Shown piece after piece: positions 18,275-26,715 of a stretch of 64,000 nt of DNA. Under the pieces are notes generated by a model. It did not search any database and was not told the origin of the DNA. It was given only the letters and a program-made list of their open reading frames with translations. Position 1 is the stretch's first letter. Each line of letters starts with the position of its first letter. The position numbers and the translations under genes were made by a program. The stretch covers positions 1 through 64,000 of the forward strand of contig NZ_JBEPMX010000010.1 in the NCBI RefSeq assembly GCF_040545925.1. The letters are read 5' to 3'. The DNA comes from Alkalibacillus flavidus (GTDB taxonomy: Bacteria > Bacillota > Bacilli > Bacillales > Alkalibacillaceae).

Positions 18275-19864
18275 ATGCTAAACATCATGAGAAAATTATC
18301 TTTACTATTGGTCTTATTAGTGGTGTTAGTAGCTTGTGCAAGTGAAGGCGGTGAATCAGGAGAAGGGGAAGGAAATCAAATTGAAGAATCTGATGATAAT
18401 GAGGAACTTGTGGTTGATCTAGATTCAACGCCGTCATCTCTCGATCCACATGCAGCAAATGATGGTATCTCGTTATATGTCATGACAAATATTTATGACA
18501 CATTAGTCCAAATGAATCAAGATCTTGAGCTTGAACCAAGTTTAGCTAAAAGTTATGAGCAAGTAGATGAAACGACTTGGGAATTTAAGTTAAGGGAAGA
18601 TGTCACATTTCATGACGGGGAAGTATTTAATGCAGAAGTGGTCAAGATGAACCTCGATCGTGTTTTAGACCCAGATGTAGGGGCACCATTAAGTTTCCTA
18701 TTTGATATGATTGAAGAGGTAGAAGTCATCAATGATTATACAGTTCAGATTCATACACAATATCCATTTTCAGCACTGCCAGCTCATTTAGCACATCCTG
18801 GTGGTCACATGATTAGTCCGAAATCTATTGAAGCGGATTATGAGGGGATGGAGAATGGAGAAAATCCTCTAACTGCTGTTAACGAAAATCCTGTAGGAAC
18901 TGGTTATTATGAGTTAGAAGAACATAATTCAGGTGAAAATGTGATTTTAACTAAAAACGAAGATTACTGGGGAGAAAACCCTAACTTTAAACGCATTATT
19001 TTCAAAGCAGTTCCTGAAGAAAGCTCACGTGTTTCAGAGTTATTAACTGATGAGGCTGATATTATTTATCCGGTAAATACCGATAAAGTGAATAGTATCA
19101 ATGAGTCAGAAGAAGGTCGCGTTAAAGAATCAGAAAGTGCTAGTATGTCTTATTTAGGTTTTAATGTTGAGAAAGAGCCTTTAAATAATCGTCAAGTACG
19201 TAGAGCAATTAATATGGCAATTGATAAAGAAGCTTTAGTAGAAGGTTTGATGAGTGGCGTTCCTTTACCAGCTATTGGTCCATTAGCACCGACGGTTAAT
19301 GGATATAGTGAAGATTTGGAGTCAATTGATCATAATGTAGAACAGGCTCAACAGATATTAGAAGAAGAAGGCTATGAGGAAGGCTTTAGTCTAGATGTTT
19401 ATGTCTATGATAAAACGACGGCTGATTCAGCAGTTTATATTCAGTCTGAATTAGAAGAACTCAATATTGAACTCAATATCGAACAATTGGGTATAGGTGC
19501 TTATTTAGATTTAACAGCACAAGGTGAGCACGATATGTTAGTAGGTAGTTGGGGCACTGTAACTTTAGATGCTGATTATGGATTATACCCAATGTTCCAT
19601 TCTGAAAGCGCAGGATCAGCAGGTAATCGTTCATTCTTTAGTAATGAAGAAGTTGATCAATTATTAGAAAAAGCTAGACAATCTAATGATGAAGAAGAAC
19701 GTTTAGAATTATACGAGGAAGCACAGCAAATCATTATTGATGAATCACCTATCGTCCCATTATATCATTCTGTTTTATTAGCCGGATTGAGTGAAGACAT
19801 AGAAGGTTTCTTCCAATATCCAAGCAGCTTCCCGTATTTAAAAAACGTTAAGAAAATCGAATAA
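18275..19864 (+). CDS. Peptide/glutathione-type ABC binding lipoprotein, orphan
   Basis: A 529-residue family-5 extracellular solute-binding lipoprotein. The signal peptide ends in the lipobox LVAC, an acidic linker follows, and the mature protein has the SBP_bac_5 hallmarks DLDSTPSSLDPHAA, WEFKLREDVTFHDGE, and MAIDKEALVEGLMSG. It resembles proteins annotated as glutathione or dipeptide binding, but specificity is uncertain. AAAGGGGG precedes the ATG. No permease or ATPase genes follow. Instead the gene is followed within about 50 bp by a repeat element, so it is either a true orphan serving a transporter elsewhere or a leftover of a truncated operon. Confidence 0.88.
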   Translation: MLNIMRKLSLLLVLLVVLVACASEGGESGEGEGNQIEESDDNEELVVDLDSTPSSLDPHAANDGISLYVMTNIYDTLVQMNQDLELEPSLAKSYEQVDETTWEFKLREDVTFHDGEVFNAEVVKMNLDRVLDPDVGAPLSFLFDMIEEVEVINDYTVQIHTQYPFSALPAHLAHPGGHMISPKSIEADYEGMENGENPLTAVNENPVGTGYYELEEHNSGENVILTKNEDYWGENPNFKRIIFKAVPEESSRVSELLTDEADIIYPVNTDKVNSINESEEGRVKESESASMSYLGFNVEKEPLNNRQVRRAINMAIDKEALVEGLMSGVPLPAIGPLAPTVNGYSEDLESIDHNVEQAQQILEEEGYEEGFSLDVYVYDKTTADSAVYIQSELEELNIELNIEQLGIGAYLDLTAQGEHDMLVGSWGTVTLDADYGLYPMFHSESAGSAGNRSFFSNEEVDQLLEKARQSNDEEERLELYEEAQQIIIDESPIVPLYHSVLLAGLSEDIEGFFQYPSSFPYLKNVKKIE

Positions 19865-19914
19865 CCTTATAAAAAAATTTGAAAATATTTTTAGCAAAGC
19901 AGTTATTAAGCGGA

Positions 19915-20152
19915 ATCAAAACACGTAGACGCCTGGTCGTCACGGGAAAAGCACGCGTCTCGAGACCCCGAGAGATGCACCTGCGTCTTCTCGTAGTGCT
20001 TCGAAGCTTGCTTCCTCGGTGCAAGTTGCAGAGTAGCTTACTCGATGATGTTGCCTGGCTCGAGCCGTGCCCCGGTAAAGGAAACATGGCGATTGCGCCA
20101 GAAGAGCCGATGTTGAGCTTATGTCACGTAGAACCAAGCGAAGTGTTTTGAT
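19915..20152. repeat. Structured intergenic repeat, copy A
   Basis: This 238-bp element is bounded by a perfect 10-bp terminal inverted repeat (19915-19924 and 20143-20152). Its first 159 bp share long identical blocks with copy B at 50387-50537. These include the inverted block cgcgtctcgagacccc / ggctcgagccgtgccc, which would fold into a long hairpin. It has no credible gene; both strands are open only by chance. It is far more GC-rich than its surroundings. It looks like a MITE-like or REP-like family of the kind scattered in Bacillaceae genomes. The duplication is visible; the mobility is inference. Confidence 0.8.
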
Positions 20153-20170
20153 GGAGCGTCATTCAAGTAG

Positions 20171-20213
20171 AAAACCCGGACGATTTATTTTTTAATTAAA
20201 TCGTCCGGGTTTT
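20171..20213. terminator. Strong bidirectional terminator
   Basis: A 17-bp perfect stem (20171-20187 with 20197-20213) is flanked by A and T runs. It serves the minus-strand anti-sigma gene and probably also transcripts coming through repeat copy A. Confidence 0.85.
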
Positions 20214-20278
20214 ACTTTACATTATTAGTTTTTGACTCAAGTTTTTGATTTTATAGGGTTTTGTCTTAGCTTCTAAGT

Positions 20279-21694
20279 TTAATCCAACTGTTCATATTGA
20301 ACATCGTCTAAGATCCAGTTGTTATTATCGTAAGTGATGATGTAAATGACATTAACGTGACCAGAATATTCGTTGTTAATTTCTTGTGTGACGTGATAGC
20401 TCGTTTCAAATTGTTCGACTTGATAATCGTTGTCTGGATTGATCTTCGTATCGCCACCTGTTGGACGGACATACAAGCCTTCTGTTGAATCACTTGTCAG
20501 ATCTTCTTCAACGATAAACGTGTCAAACAGATAGTCGATACGAGATTCTGACATGACTGACGAAAGGTCCTCGACGATCTCTTCTTTCGTATCATAATGG
20601 GCTAATCGGTGGCTTTCACCTTCGACTGATTCGGTCATTTTATCAATCCCATCATGATAATCAGCTATGACAGATTCGATATCAGGTTCTGGAACGCCTC
20701 CACTGCCTTCATTGCCTTCGTTTGTCTCTTGTGATTGGGTCACCGTCGTGCTACCATTTCCAAAGTTAACGGTGAATTCATTAATCGGATCGTAATTAAA
20801 GACGACTTCCTCAAGTTGACTCGTTAAGGATTCTTGGTCAATGTCGCTGTTAGACTCATTCGTCAAGTTGATCGTGATCGCTTCATCATTTTCGGTGAAT
20901 CCCTCGTAATGCAGTGACGAGAATGCATCGTCAATGACATTGTGAATACCTAAATCTAGCTCAACTTGTTGCGCCCCTAGTAAGAGGTCGCTACCGTTGT
21001 AGTTTGTGCTAACGCTAGAGCCATCAAAGGCGATAGAGAAGTTGTGAACATTGTCACTTTGGCCAGCGCCACGAAGTTCGATGATCCAATCATTTTCCTC
21101 ACTAGAACGCTCGATGCGACTGATAACTTTAATATTAATATCGTCCACTGTTCGTAGGACGGAAGCGATCGCTTCTTGTTTCGTCACATTAGTATCGCTT
21201 TCATCTGTCACAATAGTTAAATGATCGGCGCTTCCTTGAGAAGGATAAGATTCTTGTAGCGCAGAATATCCGACGTGTACATAATCTCCGAGTTCAACAT
21301 TTTGTTTGACATCTGAGAACCATGTTGCTGGGAATTGATCGTATTCGTTTTGTTCGGTTCCTGTCACTAAAATGCGCCCATCTTCTTTTGCGACGACATA
21401 ACCTTTAAGATCCGGTTCATCTTGATTATTAGACGACACATCTTGATTGTTATCTTCTTCACCTTCACCTGGACTAGCTGTGTTACCACTTTCGCCTCCC
21501 ATTTGGCTAACGACAATGGTAAACGCTAATAACAAGACCGCTGCTAATGGCAAAATCACTTTAAACGGAAATAACGGACGTTTCTCACTTGATTTCGGTT
21601 CATTAATTTTAGATAGCACTTGTTGTCGGTCATCATCGGTAAAAGACGTTTGACTTTGGTACGTTTCGCGCAGTTCTTTAAGCTTTTGATCCAC
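20279..21694 (-). CDS. Probable anti-sigma factor with DUF3221-like domain
   Basis: A 471-residue protein. The first 40 residues are a short cytoplasmic segment, followed by one membrane helix (about residues 45-63) and a large extracytoplasmic part. After an acidic linker comes a segment starting GYVVAKEDGRILVTG that resembles DUF3221, then two further regions I do not recognise. Its gene overlaps the end of an ECF sigma gene, and this topology is that of membrane anti-sigma factors. I choose the GTG at 21694, eight bases after GGGGG; the GTG at 21703 abuts the ribosome binding site. What signal it senses is unknown. Confidence 0.75.
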   Translation of the reverse strand: MDQKLKELRETYQSQTSFTDDDRQQVLSKINEPKSSEKRPLFPFKVILPLAAVLLLAFTIVVSQMGGESGNTASPGEGEEDNNQDVSSNNQDEPDLKGYVVAKEDGRILVTGTEQNEYDQFPATWFSDVKQNVELGDYVHVGYSALQESYPSQGSADHLTIVTDESDTNVTKQEAIASVLRTVDDINIKVISRIERSSEENDWIIELRGAGQSDNVHNFSIAFDGSSVSTNYNGSDLLLGAQQVELDLGIHNVIDDAFSSLHYEGFTENDEAITINLTNESNSDIDQESLTSQLEEVVFNYDPINEFTVNFGNGSTTVTQSQETNEGNEGSGGVPEPDIESVIADYHDGIDKMTESVEGESHRLAHYDTKEEIVEDLSSVMSESRIDYLFDTFIVEEDLTSDSTEGLYVRPTGGDTKINPDNDYQVEQFETSYHVTQEINNEYSGHVNVIYIITYDNNNWILDDVQYEQLD

Positions 21695-22262
21695 GCTGTT
21701 CACCCCCTGACTCGATAATGGTTCTGAGTCGGTCTCGGCCGCGTTTTAAACGGGCTTTCACCGTATTCGTCTTCATCTCTAACACTTGGGCAATTTCAAG
21801 AATCGATAATTGCTCGAAGTAATAGAAAACGATGACTTCTTTGTATTTCTCAGGTAATTGATAAATCTGTTGTAATAAGATCTCGTTTTCGTCGGCTTCG
21901 ACTGAAATAGATTCAGGTGTTTGTGTTTCGACTGATTCCTTTTCAGGCGATTGCATTAATTTATCGCGAATCCTCTGTTGACGCTGCTTAAATGAGCGTA
22001 AATGGTCTTTACTTTTATTAATCGCAATCCTGTAAAGCCAACTTCGTAATTGTGCTTGCTGATTAAATTGGTCGATTTTTTGGTAGACGGTAATAAAAAC
22101 ATCTTGTGTGACGTCTTCTGCGTCTGCTTCATTTTGAACGTATGAAAGCACGACCCGTTTAATATCGGAACCATAGTATTGCATGCAATAATCGAGTATA
22201 TCGAGTCGGTCTTGCTCATTGAGTGATGTTTTATCCAAAGCCGCTATCTCTGATACCGACAT
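21678..22262 (-). CDS. ECF RNA polymerase sigma factor
   Basis: A 194-residue sigma-70 family protein of the extracytoplasmic-function group. Region 2 runs from about residue 20 to 85 (EADAEDVTQDVFITVYQKI, RSWLYRIAINKSKDHLR), followed by an acidic linker and region 4 (LPEKYKEVIVFYYFEQLSI, then TVKARLKRGRDRLR). It should direct polymerase to the promoters of an envelope-stress regulon while being held by the adjacent anti-sigma. I start at the ATG at 22262 behind AAAGGGGG; the frame extends upstream without a better start. A candidate self-recognised promoter lies at 22290-22318. Confidence 0.92.
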   Translation of the reverse strand: MSVSEIAALDKTSLNEQDRLDILDYCMQYYGSDIKRVVLSYVQNEADAEDVTQDVFITVYQKIDQFNQQAQLRSWLYRIAINKSKDHLRSFKQRQQRIRDKLMQSPEKESVETQTPESISVEADENEILLQQIYQLPEKYKEVIVFYYFEQLSILEIAQVLEMKTNTVKARLKRGRDRLRTIIESGGEQRGSKA

Positions 22263-22289
22263 AACCAGCCCCCTTTCTGTTTTACTAAT

Positions 22290-22318
22290 AAGACGTCGAG
22301 AATACCAACTGGGTTGCA
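22290..22318 (-). promoter_or_regulatory. Candidate ECF-type promoter of the sigma/anti-sigma operon
   Basis: On the minus strand TGCAAC (complement of 22313-22318) and CGTCTT (complement of 22290-22295) are separated by 17 bp. This resembles promoters read by Bacillus ECF sigmas (TGWAAC, N16-17, CGTC) and sits at the right distance from the sigma start for autoregulation. Confidence 0.6.
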
Positions 22319-22403
22319 TCTTTTTAAAATAATTATAACGCTTTTGACGTGATCCAGTGTATAATAAAGGTAATGGGATTATTAACGGAGGAAAAACAAA
22401 AAC

Positions 22404-23549
22404 ATGGATGATATTGTTCAATATTTACAAGCAAGACAAGAAGAGATGGTGGTGTTGTTACGTGAACTAGTGTTAATCGAATCGCCATCGAATCAACCCG
22501 AATTAACCGCACAAATGGGTGATTATTTAGAAAAGACCGTGCAAGAGATGACGAGAGCCACCGTGACACGCCTGCCGAGTGATGACTACTCTCCTCACTT
22601 AAAAGCTGAATGGGGCGAAGGTGACGACCAGTTATTGATCGTCACTCATTTTGATACCGTGTGGCCAGAAGGTACGTTAGAGGAGATGCCGTTTAAGATA
22701 GAAGATGGTAAAGCATACGGACCTGGAACTTTTGATATGAAAGCGGGAATTGTACAAGCATTATTTGCGCTGCAGGCAATCGAATCGATTAATCAATCGT
22801 TTGATAAAAAAATCGTCTTACTCATGACGAGTGATGAAGAATTAGGGAGTCCAACGTCGAAACCGTATATTGAAGCAGAAGCGGCGAAGAGCGATGCAGT
22901 CTTCGTACTAGAACCGTCACAAGGTGAACACGGGGCACTTAAAACAGCGCGTAAAGGTGTCGGGACGTATGACATTACGATTCATGGTGTCTCATCACAC
23001 GCTGGGATTGAGCCAGAAAAAGGCGCGAGTGCGATTGAAGAGTTAGCCGAGCAGATCACATATTTATCGAATTTGACTGATTTAGATAAAGGCACAACGG
23101 TCAATGTCGGTATGATTGACGGTGGTTCGTCTAAAAATGTGATTGCTGAAGAAGCGCATGCCGTCGTTGACGTTCGTGTGCAGACAGAAGAGGAGATGAA
23201 ACGTGTAGCGCCTTTAATTGAATCGATTCAACCAGAAAACGATGATACGAGGGTTGACGTTAAAGGTGAGATATATCGTCCCCCATTAGAGAAAACGGAC
23301 GGGATCGAAGTACTATTCGAACGAGCACAAGCATTAGCCAAACAGTACTTGTCTATTGATTTAGAAGAAGAATCAACAGGTGGCGGAAGTGATGCGAACT
23401 TTACGGCAGCTCTATCACCGACGTTAGATGGTTTAGGCGCTGTAGGAGATGGGGCTCACGCTCATCATGAACACGTCGTGATCGAACAAATGCCAAAACG
23501 TAGCGCATTACTCGCCATGCTCCTGTGCGAATACGGCCAGTCATCTTAA
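22404..23549 (+). CDS. M20 family metallopeptidase (carboxypeptidase G2-like)
   Basis: A 381-residue zinc peptidase. The catalytic and metal residues expected in M20 enzymes are visible: H82 and D84 in THFDTVWPEG, the bridging D111 in GPGTFDMKAG, E145/E146 in SDEELGSP, E170 in VLEPSQGEHG, and the C-terminal His in GDGAHAHHEHV. The inserted dimerisation domain begins at HGVSSHAGIEPEKGASAIEE. Members remove C-terminal amino acids, often glutamate, or act on related amides; the substrate is not determined here. GGAGG precedes the ATG at slightly long spacing. It is monocistronic. Confidence 0.9.
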   Translation: MDDIVQYLQARQEEMVVLLRELVLIESPSNQPELTAQMGDYLEKTVQEMTRATVTRLPSDDYSPHLKAEWGEGDDQLLIVTHFDTVWPEGTLEEMPFKIEDGKAYGPGTFDMKAGIVQALFALQAIESINQSFDKKIVLLMTSDEELGSPTSKPYIEAEAAKSDAVFVLEPSQGEHGALKTARKGVGTYDITIHGVSSHAGIEPEKGASAIEELAEQITYLSNLTDLDKGTTVNVGMIDGGSSKNVIAEEAHAVVDVRVQTEEEMKRVAPLIESIQPENDDTRVDVKGEIYRPPLEKTDGIEVLFERAQALAKQYLSIDLEEESTGGGSDANFTAALSPTLDGLGAVGDGAHAHHEHVVIEQMPKRSALLAMLLCEYGQSS

Positions 23550-23596
23550 ACAACATCAGTCTTTGAGCTTTTTCAAAGGCTGATGTTGTTTTTTCA
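23549..23596 (+). terminator. Terminator of the M20 peptidase gene
   Basis: An 18-bp stem with one mismatch (23549-23566 with 23573-23590) is followed by six T. It begins on the stop codon. Confidence 0.85.
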
Positions 23597-23660
23597 AATA
23601 AGACACGTCTTATAATCAATGCTATAATAAAACACATGATGAATATAAAGGAGTCGAGTT

Positions 23661-23945
23661 ATGATTTGCGAGCATCCATATGTGACATTCCGAAGAGAAA
23701 TCGATCATATACACTTTCAACAAAAAAACATCGAAGACGTTCATTATCTTCGGTTATATCAAGACCGAGTCGAAACGAAAGAAGACACCTTTGCGATTGA
23801 AACCGTCTTCGACATGTCATACAAAATGCTGTCTGATCAATACGGCTTTTTTTATTTACACACGACCAAAGGCGTTAGAACCTTTCAAATTAAAGACAAT
23901 CCTAAAGATTTTATTACGGAATTTCGCAAAGTAGAAGTAAAATAA
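23661..23945 (+). CDS. Small protein of unknown function, first in a repair-gene run
   Basis: A 94-residue soluble protein with a good ribosome binding site (AAAGGAG). It has alternating beta-strand character (HYLRLYQDRVETK, GFFYLHTTKGVRTFQI) and a C-terminal helix (NPKDFITEFRKVE), which suggests a small PH-like fold. I do not recognise the family. Its stop lies 12 bp before the exonuclease gene, so it is probably first gene of the operon 23661-26698. AAGACA and TATAAT spaced 17 bp apart just upstream may be the promoter. Confidence 0.6.
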   Translation: MICEHPYVTFRREIDHIHFQQKNIEDVHYLRLYQDRVETKEDTFAIETVFDMSYKMLSDQYGFFYLHTTKGVRTFQIKDNPKDFITEFRKVEVK

Positions 23946-23957
23946 TGGAGGAGCACA

Positions 23958-24818
23958 ATGAGTAAACATGTATTATTAGTCGATGGCATGGCGTTATTAT
24001 TTCGCGCTTATTATTCAACCGCGATGATGAATAATTTTATGGTCAACAGTCGCGGGATTCCGACGAATGGGATTCACGGCTTTACGAGACATTTGTTAAC
24101 CGCTGTGGATACATTTAGTCCGACACATATTGTCGCGTGTTGGGATATGGGCAGTCATACGTTTCGTAATGACCTTTTCCCTAATTACAAGGCGAACCGG
24201 AGCGCGCCACCTGAACAACTCGTGCCACAGTTTGATTTAGTGAAAGAGGTCACTGAGTCAATGGATATTCCGAACGTTGGCATCCCTGGCTATGAAGCAG
24301 ATGATTGCATCGGGACATTAGCGTCTCATTATCAACAAGACGCGCATGTGACGATTTTGACCGGGGATCAAGATATTTTACAACTATTAGATGATCAAGT
24401 CCACGTCGCATTACTTAAAAAAGGCTACGGCAATTATGATACGTACGACGCTGATCGTTTCGTTGAAGAAAAAGGTATTAAGCCTAAACAAATGATTGAA
24501 TTGAAAGCGATGATGGGCGATACGAGTGACCATTACCCAGGTGTAAGAGGTGTTGGTGAGAAGACAGCGTTGAAATTATTAATGAAGCACGGGTCATTAG
24601 ATGCGATCCTCAATAATTTAGAGTCACTTACACCTGCTCAAAAGACGAAATTCGAAACGGATATAGAGATGGTCCACTTATCGCGCCAATTAGCCGAGAT
24701 TCGCTGTGATGTTGATCTCAGTTGTTCGTTGGATGAGGCTCATTATCGACCTCATCGTGATAAAGTCATTGATAAGTTTAACGAATTCGAATTTAAACGA
24801 CTGGGTGACTTAGTATAA
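23958..24818 (+). CDS. ypcP: 5'-3' exonuclease (YpcP, PolA N-domain-like)
   Basis: A 286-residue stand-alone homologue of the 5' nuclease domain of DNA polymerase I, as in Bacillus YpcP, which removes RNA primers and processes flaps. Metal-binding acidic residues are seen in LLVDGMALLFRAYY, in GYEADDCIGTLA and in TILTGDQDILQLL. The helix-hairpin-helix motif follows in MMGDTSDHYPGVRGVGEKTA. No polymerase domain is present, and length is normal for YpcP. It starts 12 bp after the small unknown gene and is followed 12 bp later by the UV endonuclease gene. Confidence 0.9.
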   Translation: MSKHVLLVDGMALLFRAYYSTAMMNNFMVNSRGIPTNGIHGFTRHLLTAVDTFSPTHIVACWDMGSHTFRNDLFPNYKANRSAPPEQLVPQFDLVKEVTESMDIPNVGIPGYEADDCIGTLASHYQQDAHVTILTGDQDILQLLDDQVHVALLKKGYGNYDTYDADRFVEEKGIKPKQMIELKAMMGDTSDHYPGVRGVGEKTALKLLMKHGSLDAILNNLESLTPAQKTKFETDIEMVHLSRQLAEIRCDVDLSCSLDEAHYRPHRDKVIDKFNEFEFKRLGDLV

Positions 24819-24830
24819 GGGGGGTTCAAA

Positions 24831-25274
24831 GTGCGAGTATGGTCGGTACATCCTAAGTATTTAGATGCGAAAGGGTTAGTTGCATTATGGCGCGAAACGT
24901 TATTAGCGCAAAAAGTGTTACGTGGTGAGACGAAAGGGTATCGCAATCACCCTCAACTCGTCAGGTTTCGTGAGACCCATGATCCGATAACGGCTATTGG
25001 GACGTACTTGACATATGTCCACGAAGAAGCGGTAAGACGAGGGTATCGATTTGATGAGTCTAAAATATATCAAGCGGATCTGAACCTGACTTTAAATGTG
25101 ACGAAAGGTCAACTAGGCTATGAGTGGCGTCATTTATTATCGAAGTTAGAAGTACGATCCCCCGATACGTTGGAACAATTAAAGTCAGTAACTGAAAACG
25201 ATATAGAGACGCACCCGATGTTCACAATCATTGATGGAGAGGTGGAACATTGGGAGCGTGTCGAGAAGACATAG
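24831..25274 (+). CDS. Pyrimidine dimer DNA glycosylase-like protein
   Basis: A 147-residue protein with the start RVWSVHPKYLDAKGLVALWRE (shown from residue 2, written in part) typical of Pfam Pyr_excise. The basic ETKGYRNHPQLVRF and the motif AIGTYLTYVHEEAVRRGY follow, as in relatives of T4 endonuclease V, which excise UV-induced cyclobutane dimers. The start is a GTG behind AAGGGGGG. Being between a 5' nuclease and an acetyltransferase in one operon, it supports a DNA-repair role. Catalysis is inferred from the family and has not been checked residue by residue. Confidence 0.82.
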   Translation: MRVWSVHPKYLDAKGLVALWRETLLAQKVLRGETKGYRNHPQLVRFRETHDPITAIGTYLTYVHEEAVRRGYRFDESKIYQADLNLTLNVTKGQLGYEWRHLLSKLEVRSPDTLEQLKSVTENDIETHPMFTIIDGEVEHWERVEKT

Positions 25275-25286
25275 AAAGGGGTTAAT

Positions 25287-25814
25287 ATGAGTCAATTAAC
25301 ATTAATGAAACCGTCAGCATCACTCGAAACAGCTTTTTTAGACTATATAAATGATTGGCATGGTCACAATGAGAAAGTCGTCCCGCATGCGCAAGATATC
25401 AATCCATCAGTATTTCAAGCGAAAGTCGATGAATGGTTAAACCAAGAGAAAGGAATCGGGCTTCAAGAAGATGAGGTCGCGACATCGACACGCTGGTTAG
25501 TCGATGACAAATATAAAATCATGGGCGCGTGCGTGATTCGCCATGAATTAGTCGGATCATTAGTCGAAGTAGATGGTTTAGTCGAATTTGGCGTTCGGCC
25601 GTCAGAGAGAAATCAAGGTCATGCGACATTTATGCTAAGTGAGGCGATGACGATTTTGAAATCGCACGGTGTCCCTCGAGCGTTAGTGACGTGCCAAGAC
25701 GGTGACGTAATCACACAGCGAGTTTGTGAAAAAGTTGGCGGACAACAAGGGCTGCCGTTTACAACAGAGAATGGCGATGTCGTTCGCCGGTTTTGGATTG
25801 ATTTACGCGATTAA
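25287..25814 (+). CDS. GNAT family acetyltransferase
   Basis: A 175-residue GNAT protein. The acetyl-CoA binding motif A is seen in VEFGVRPSERNQGHATFML, followed by the helix SEAMTILKSHG and strand RALVTCQDGD. The substrate is unknown. A ribosome binding site AAAGGGG precedes the ATG, 12 bp after the glycosylase stop. It is the fourth gene of the operon. Confidence 0.85.
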   Translation: MSQLTLMKPSASLETAFLDYINDWHGHNEKVVPHAQDINPSVFQAKVDEWLNQEKGIGLQEDEVATSTRWLVDDKYKIMGACVIRHELVGSLVEVDGLVEFGVRPSERNQGHATFMLSEAMTILKSHGVPRALVTCQDGDVITQRVCEKVGGQQGLPFTTENGDVVRRFWIDLRD

Positions 25815-25825
25815 GGGGGTTGCGT

Positions 25826-26698
25826 ATGCGGTATATTGATAAATGGCTGATTGGATTGTTAGTGACTAGTATTGTGGTGAATATCATTTTGGTAGCTACC
25901 TTAAACAGTAAAATCGATCAACAACGCCATGATATCGAACAGTCTTTACGAAGTGATTTGTATCAAATTAACCAATCACTTGATCGTCAGCAACAAGAAA
26001 TACGCGAGCAAGAGCAGTGGGTACAAGATATTGAGTTTACGCCAATAGATGACAAGAGTTCGGTTGATGACGTCGTGTTAAAGGCGAACTGGTCGGTTCG
26101 TGAAATGTCAGATGGGGCAAATGTTAGTCTGCGGTACCGTCCGGATGACCAAGCAGAGTGGGTGACGGCTGAAACAGAAGAAACGTCACCGTTACAATAC
26201 ACGTCGACCGTTTCGATTGACCCAGAAAACAGCTCATATGAATATCAAGTGATTAGTGAGGGTGAAATGAGTCAAGCGAGTGAAGTACGCCGAATGCCCG
26301 ATCAATTTTTAAGGCCTATCCCATTATTATCACAAGGTCGCTCTCAGGAAACAGTTGATGGTCAAAAGGTAGTGGAAATCGTCTACGAACAAGTGAGCGA
26401 ACCGCGATTGTCGTTTCAAGAAGTTGCTAAAGCTGTGGCAACAGTTACATATGAAGATAATAACTCAGAAGAAATTCTATTAAAGCGCTACAAAGAAGCC
26501 AATTTTGAACAGGATAACCATCACTTAACGCAAGGGTTAAGTGACGATCGTGCTTGGATATTGCATGTGGAATCAGAAGAACGCGTTAAGCATATTGATT
26601 TGCGTGTTGAGTTCAAAAGTGGAAACGTTCATGAAGGGCAAGTTTACCCAAGTGAACAAGACTATATTAAATCCTTTGAAAAGACTCTAAAACAATAA
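25826..26698 (+). CDS. Membrane-anchored protein of unknown function
   Basis: A 290-residue protein with one N-terminal transmembrane segment (about residues 6-26). A predicted coiled coil follows (KIDQQRHDIEQSLRSDLYQ and INQSLDRQQQEIREQEQW), then an extracytoplasmic region of two beta-rich modules (VSLRYRPDDQAEWVTAE; YEYQVISEGEMSQASEVR). The second looks like a fibronectin- or Ig-type fold. I do not recognise a family. The ATG at 25826 behind AAGGGGG is preferred to the TTG at 25820. It follows the GNAT gene by 11 bp and probably ends the operon. Confidence 0.65.
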   Translation: MRYIDKWLIGLLVTSIVVNIILVATLNSKIDQQRHDIEQSLRSDLYQINQSLDRQQQEIREQEQWVQDIEFTPIDDKSSVDDVVLKANWSVREMSDGANVSLRYRPDDQAEWVTAETEETSPLQYTSTVSIDPENSSYEYQVISEGEMSQASEVRRMPDQFLRPIPLLSQGRSQETVDGQKVVEIVYEQVSEPRLSFQEVAKAVATVTYEDNNSEEILLKRYKEANFEQDNHHLTQGLSDDRAWILHVESEERVKHIDLRVEFKSGNVHEGQVYPSEQDYIKSFEKTLKQ

Positions 26699-26715
26699 TG
26701 TATTGAGGTGGGCAA

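Noticed and set aside
19879..20151. Open frames of 65-90 codons on both strands of repeat copy A
   Set aside because: They arise from a GC-rich inverted element, lack start signals, and are not kept in copy B.
18275..20152. Copy A as an insertion that cut the peptide-binding gene
   Set aside because: The gene has a full-length family-5 C-terminus and its own stop before the repeat; only loss of downstream genes remains possible.
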